A stretch of 36,861 nucleotides of DNA from Chloroflexota bacterium (GTDB lineage Bacteria > Chloroflexota > Anaerolineae > J102), in the NCBI GenBank assembly GCA_013151415.1, contig JAADII010000006.1, positions 1-36,861 of the forward strand. Direction: 5' to 3'. Below the pieces are notes generated by a model, which had not been told where the DNA came from, did no database searches, and saw only the letters and a list, made by a program, of their open reading frames with translations. Positions 33,958-36,861 of the stretch are shown one piece after another (positions within the stretch are counted from its first letter, which is position 1; the number at the start of each line of letters is the position of its first letter). Both the position numbers and the translations under genes were made by a program.

Positions 33958-36753
33958 TCAATTATCGGGCGTATAGGCGTATGTGACGCGTAGTTGGGGC
34001 GGGGAGCCGGACGCGCTTTCGAGGCTATGGAGTGCAATGCGTCCGGGAGGGCCGCTGGCGCTGAGTGCGAGGTAGGCCCAGCGGAAGGAGCGGAGGCCGT
34101 AGGCGTCCCAGGCCGCGACTTGAGCGGTGACGTCCAGAGAGAGGGGGCCGGGTGTGGAGGGGATGGGTGCGGGCGGGGATGGGTTGTAGGCGTCGGGTGC
34201 GGAGGCGTAGGTGACAAGAGCGGGGGTGAAGGGTTCGGTGTTGAGTGCGGTGAGGGTTTTGCCCCAAGCGCCGGATTGGGCGGTGAGATTGAGGGTGAGA
34301 GTGGCGCTGATGATGGAGGCGTTTTGAGGGAGCAGGGAGCGGTCGAACTTGAGGAGGGCGTTGTCGAGGCCGGAGGTCCAGATAGAGAGGCCGGGCCAGG
34401 TCTGGTAGTTGAGGTGTGGGCGACCCCAGGTGACCCAGGTGTCGTCGAGGAGGGGGAGTGTGATGGTTTGCGTGATGGGTGGGGTGGGGGGCGTGGTGGG
34501 GGTTTCGAAGAAGAACATGGTTTCGTGGACTTCGTGGGTGGGATTGGTCCATTCGAGTGTGGTCAAGTCGAGGATTTCGCCATCTTCGCTCCAGACGTCG
34601 ATGGGTGTCATGCCTTGTGGGGTGTGAGCGATGAGGGTGTAGGCGTCGTAATCGAGCCAGGGTTGGATGATGTGGAAGTTGAAGAAGCCGGCGAGGTCGG
34701 TGGATTTGGAAGCGATGATGAATTTGCGTTGCGGGTTGCTCTCGTTCCAGCCGAAGAGAGTGAGGCGCGCATTGGGTAGGGGTTGGGAGAAGTCGCCCCG
34801 GGGGCCGTTGTACACAAAGCCCCGGAAGCGCATGACGGGCGTGGGCGTGGGTGTGACGGTGGGGGTTTTGGTGGGCGTGGGGGAGGGCGTGGGTGAAGCG
34901 GTGTGAGTGGGTGATGGAGAGGGAGTGGGCGTAGGCGAGGGCGTGGAGGTGGGTAGAGGGGAGGGTGTGAAGGTGGGAGTGGGCGTATTCGTGGGAGCGG
35001 AGAGGCCGGAGCAATCTTTGCCGGCGTCGGTGATGGACCAGCCGCGAGAAGCGATCATGTTGTTTCGGGCGGCTTCGCCGTTGCAATAAGTGCTGTCGCC
35101 GGCGTGAAAGGTGACGTTGGGCTGCAAGGCTTGGGCGTTCCAGCCCGTGAGCAGGGCGTCGTAATTGGCGGTGGAGAGCTTGGCGCCGAGGAACATATCG
35201 GTGGCGTCGGCGAGGGAGGTCACGTTCCAGCCGCCGATGTCCTGGTCGAAGGCCGCGGCGTTGTAGAACATGTTGCTCATATTGGTGACGTTGGAGACAT
35301 CCCAAGCGCCGATGTCCTGATTGAAGGTCGCGGCGCCTCCGAACATGCTCGCCATATTGGTGACGTTGGAGACATTCCACCCGCCGATGTCTTGGTCGAA
35401 TGCTGCAGCCTCTGCGAACATGTACGCCATATCGGTGACGTTGGAGACATCCCAAGCGCCGATGTCCTGGTTGAAGGCCTTAGCGTTGTTGAACATCCAT
35501 CTCATAGAGACGACGTTGGAAGTGTCCCAAGCGCCGATGTCTTGGTTGAATGCCACAGCGTCTCCGAACATGCTGCCCATATAGGTGACGTTGGAGACAT
35601 CCCAGCCGCCGATGTCCTGATTGAATGCCGTAGCGCCTGCGAACATGCCGCCCATATCGGTGACGTTGGAGACATTCCAAGCGCCGATGTCCTGATTGAA
35701 GGCTGTAGCGTCGGCGAACATTACGGCCATAATGGTGACGTTGGAGACATCCCAGCCGCCGATGTCCTGGTTGAATGCCGTAGCGCCTGCGAACATGCTG
35801 TTCATTTCGGTGACGTTGGAGACATTCCAAGCGCCGATGTCCTGATTGAATGCCGTAGCGCCTGCGAACATCCTTGACATATCGGTGACGTTGGAAGTGT
35901 CCCAAGCGCCGATGTCCTGATTGAATGCCGTAGCGTATGTGAACATCCTTGACATATCGGTGACGTTGGAAGTGTCCCAAGCGCCGATGTCCTGATTGAA
36001 TGCCGTAGCGCCTGCGAACATGCCGCCCATATCGGTGACGTTGGAGACATTCCAAGCGCCGATGTCCTGGTTGAAGGCCTTAGCACCTTCGAACATACCG
36101 AACATATCGGTGACGTTGGAGGTGTCCCATGCGCCGATATCTTGGTTGAAGGCCGTCGCGTATGCGAACATCTGGCTCATATTGGTGGCGTTGGAGACAT
36201 CCCACCCACCGATGTCTCCGTTGAAAGCCCGGGCGTCCAAGAACATGCGGACCATATCGGTGACATTGGAGAGGTCGGGTGCGTCGGTGGCGTTCATGGT
36301 CATGTTGATGGCCCCTTGAAAAGCCCGCGCCATGGATGTCCATTTTCCCGTTCCCCACTGCTCGATGGTGAGGAGCTTCTGTGCATCCAGCGAGTAATAG
36401 ATTCTGGGAAATCCTACGCCGGCGCCGGTGTTGTCTTTGATGCGGATGGTGTATGTGCCGGGGCTGGCGTAGTCGCAAACATAGTCCCCGGTGACGCCGG
36501 TGGCTTCGTTTACGCCGTCGTTGTCGCAATCCACGTTGTAGTTGTAGCCGCCGCCGATGGTGGTGATGGTGAATTGGGTGTCGGAGGACATGCCCGGGTT
36601 GTCGGTCTTGACGGTGATGACGAAGTCGTCGGTGGATGCGGGTATGGCGATGGCGCGGCCGGCGTCGGGCTGCGCGTGGATGGCCATGAGCCAAAGCGTC
36701 GCGGCCGCGAGACCAATCAGGGTGAAGCGGAATGATGGCAAACGCATGTTCAT
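33958..36753 (-). CDS. BspA-family (DUF285) repeat surface protein with DNRLRE-like domain
   Basis: A 931-residue secreted protein. Residues 1-33 are a signal peptide ([17 protein letters not shown]). Residues 177-526 hold fourteen 25-residue repeats of the type [20 protein letters not shown], the BspA/DUF285 leucine-rich-like repeat that many bacteria display for adhesion; a degenerate unit precedes them. A Thr-Pro/Ser-Pro linker spans 587-639, then an SdrD-B/carboxypeptidase-regulatory-like domain ([15 protein letters not shown]..., about 641-745). A C-terminal DNRLRE-like domain (about 750-931) begins [13 protein letters not shown] and contains [11 protein letters not shown]. Some DUF285 units are nearly identical at DNA level, so recent expansion or concerted evolution is likely. 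No LPXTG or transmembrane anchor is seen at the end. It ends in TPDN, as does the partial gene at the edge of the window. Confidence 0.88.
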   Translation of the reverse strand: MNMRLPSFRFTLIGLAAATLWLMAIHAQPDAGRAIAIPASTDDFVITVKTDNPGMSSDTQFTITTIGGGYNYNVDCDNDGVNEATGVTGDYVCDYASPGTYTIRIKDNTGAGVGFPRIYYSLDAQKLLTIEQWGTGKWTSMARAFQGAINMTMNATDAPDLSNVTDMVRMFLDARAFNGDIGGWDVSNATNMSQMFAYATAFNQDIGAWDTSNVTDMFGMFEGAKAFNQDIGAWNVSNVTDMGGMFAGATAFNQDIGAWDTSNVTDMSRMFTYATAFNQDIGAWDTSNVTDMSRMFAGATAFNQDIGAWNVSNVTEMNSMFAGATAFNQDIGGWDVSNVTIMAVMFADATAFNQDIGAWNVSNVTDMGGMFAGATAFNQDIGGWDVSNVTYMGSMFGDAVAFNQDIGAWDTSNVVSMRWMFNNAKAFNQDIGAWDVSNVTDMAYMFAEAAAFDQDIGGWNVSNVTNMASMFGGAATFNQDIGAWDVSNVTNMSNMFYNAAAFDQDIGGWNVTSLADATDMFLGAKLSTANYDALLTGWNAQALQPNVTFHAGDSTYCNGEAARNNMIASRGWSITDAGKDCSGLSAPTNTPTPTFTPSPLPTSTPSPTPTPSPSPTHTASPTPSPTPTKTPTVTPTPTPVMRFRGFVYNGPRGDFSQPLPNARLTLFGWNESNPQRKFIIASKSTDLAGFFNFHIIQPWLDYDAYTLIAHTPQGMTPIDVWSEDGEILDLTTLEWTNPTHEVHETMFFFETPTTPPTPPITQTITLPLLDDTWVTWGRPHLNYQTWPGLSIWTSGLDNALLKFDRSLLPQNASIISATLTLNLTAQSGAWGKTLTALNTEPFTPALVTYASAPDAYNPSPPAPIPSTPGPLSLDVTAQVAAWDAYGLRSFRWAYLALSASGPPGRIALHSLESASGSPPQLRVTYAYTPDN
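35176..36225 (-). repeat. Fourteen 75-bp tandem coding repeats
   Basis: The DUF285 units of the surface-protein gene, each 75 bp, with conserved words such as GCCGATGTCCTG and GACGTTGGA at the same place in each unit. Near identity between non-adjacent units suggests gene conversion or slippage. Confidence 0.9.
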
Positions 36754-36773
36754 GTGGCGACTTCTTTGAAGGG

Positions 36774-36839
36774 GGACGATGGGACGATGAGATCATCGTC
36801 GAGCCTGACCTCCGTTGTCCCTCGTCTGTTTTCAAGGCG
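36774..36839. repeat. GACGAT element upstream of the BspA-like gene
   Basis: Starts GGACGATGGGACGATGAGATCATCGTC and ends CTCGTCTGTTTTCAAGGCG. The tail matches TTTTCAAAGCA after the element at the left edge of the window (77-90). Confidence 0.65.
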
Positions 36840-36845
36840 GAGGGT

Positions 36846-36861
36846 TCAATTATCGGGCGTA
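36846..36861 (-). CDS. 3' end of a probable tandem paralogue of the BspA-like gene (partial)
   Basis: The last 16 bases of the window (TCAATTATCGGGCGTA) are identical to 33958-33973, the end of the BspA-like gene: a stop codon followed in reverse by the codons for Asn, Asp, Pro and Thr. The GACGAT element lies between it and the complete gene. Only the last few codons are inside the window. Confidence 0.55.

Noticed and set aside
35176-36225. Regularly spaced 75-bp repeats resembling a CRISPR array
   Set aside because: They stay in one open reading frame, encode the DUF285 repeat, and have no unique spacers.

Overview
The window is GC-rich bacterial chromosome, densely packed and mostly read from the minus strand. 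No rRNA or tRNA gene was found. Several traits together suggest a member of the Chloroflexota, probably of the Anaerolineae/Caldilineae kind: secreted proteins with Thr-Pro/Ser-Pro linkers, an RqcH-type NFACT protein, a CoM-free 2-oxoacid:ferredoxin oxidoreductase beside a complete succinate dehydrogenase, and a BspA-type repeat protein ending in a DNRLRE-like domain. This placement is an inference from gene content only.

Layout. 0.1-4.5 kb: ogt (DNA repair), queG (tRNA queuosine), an NfsA-like nitroreductase and rqcH. 4.7-10.2 kb: a minus-strand run of overlapping or closely spaced genes (threonine-synthase-like PLP enzyme, rnc, an RmlD-like reductase, a membrane-anchored gluzincin peptidase and a GH4 glycosidase). 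10.2-12.2 kb: an AT-richer island with a small unknown protein, a truncated DUF72 gene and a VapBC-like RHH/PIN toxin-antitoxin pair. 12.3-17.1 kb: sdhCDAB and icd. 17.4-22 kb: larB/larE, recA and an M20 dipeptidase. 22.2-25.1 kb: a four-subunit 2-oxoacid:ferredoxin oxidoreductase. With icd and sdh it could form a ferredoxin-linked segment of the TCA cycle (isocitrate to 2-oxoglutarate to succinyl-CoA, and succinate to fumarate).

25.4-33.9 kb is the most notable region: a nine-gene lasso-peptide biosynthetic cluster. In transcription order on the minus strand it holds an HPr-kinase-like enzyme, a sulfotransferase, a PqqD-like RRE protein (B1), a transglutaminase-like leader protease (B2), an asparagine-synthetase-like lasso cyclase (C), two short precursor genes, an ABC exporter and a nucleotidyltransferase-family protein. 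Several junctions are ATGA or GTGA overlaps, and a strong sigma-70-like promoter (TTGACA-17-TAAGAT) precedes the kinase gene. The two precursors were read by hand. They share a leader (W-x2-P-x-L-x3-D-x3-T) of the same spacing as the published paeninodin leader, and they predict 15-residue cores TGAGILVDTTVAKSS and TGLGPITDATDTSAS. Both cores place Asp at position 8 (an eight-residue macrolactam), both end in Ser (the residue type that paeninodin kinase phosphorylates), and both lack the bulky plug residues usual in lasso peptides.

34-36.9 kb: a 931-residue BspA/DUF285 repeat surface protein. At the very edge of the window lies the last few codons of what looks like a tandem paralogue. A dispersed palindromic intergenic element built of GACGAT/GACCAT words recurs at about 0, 17.1, 17.3 and 36.8 kb, and at one site it forms the 3' end of larB.
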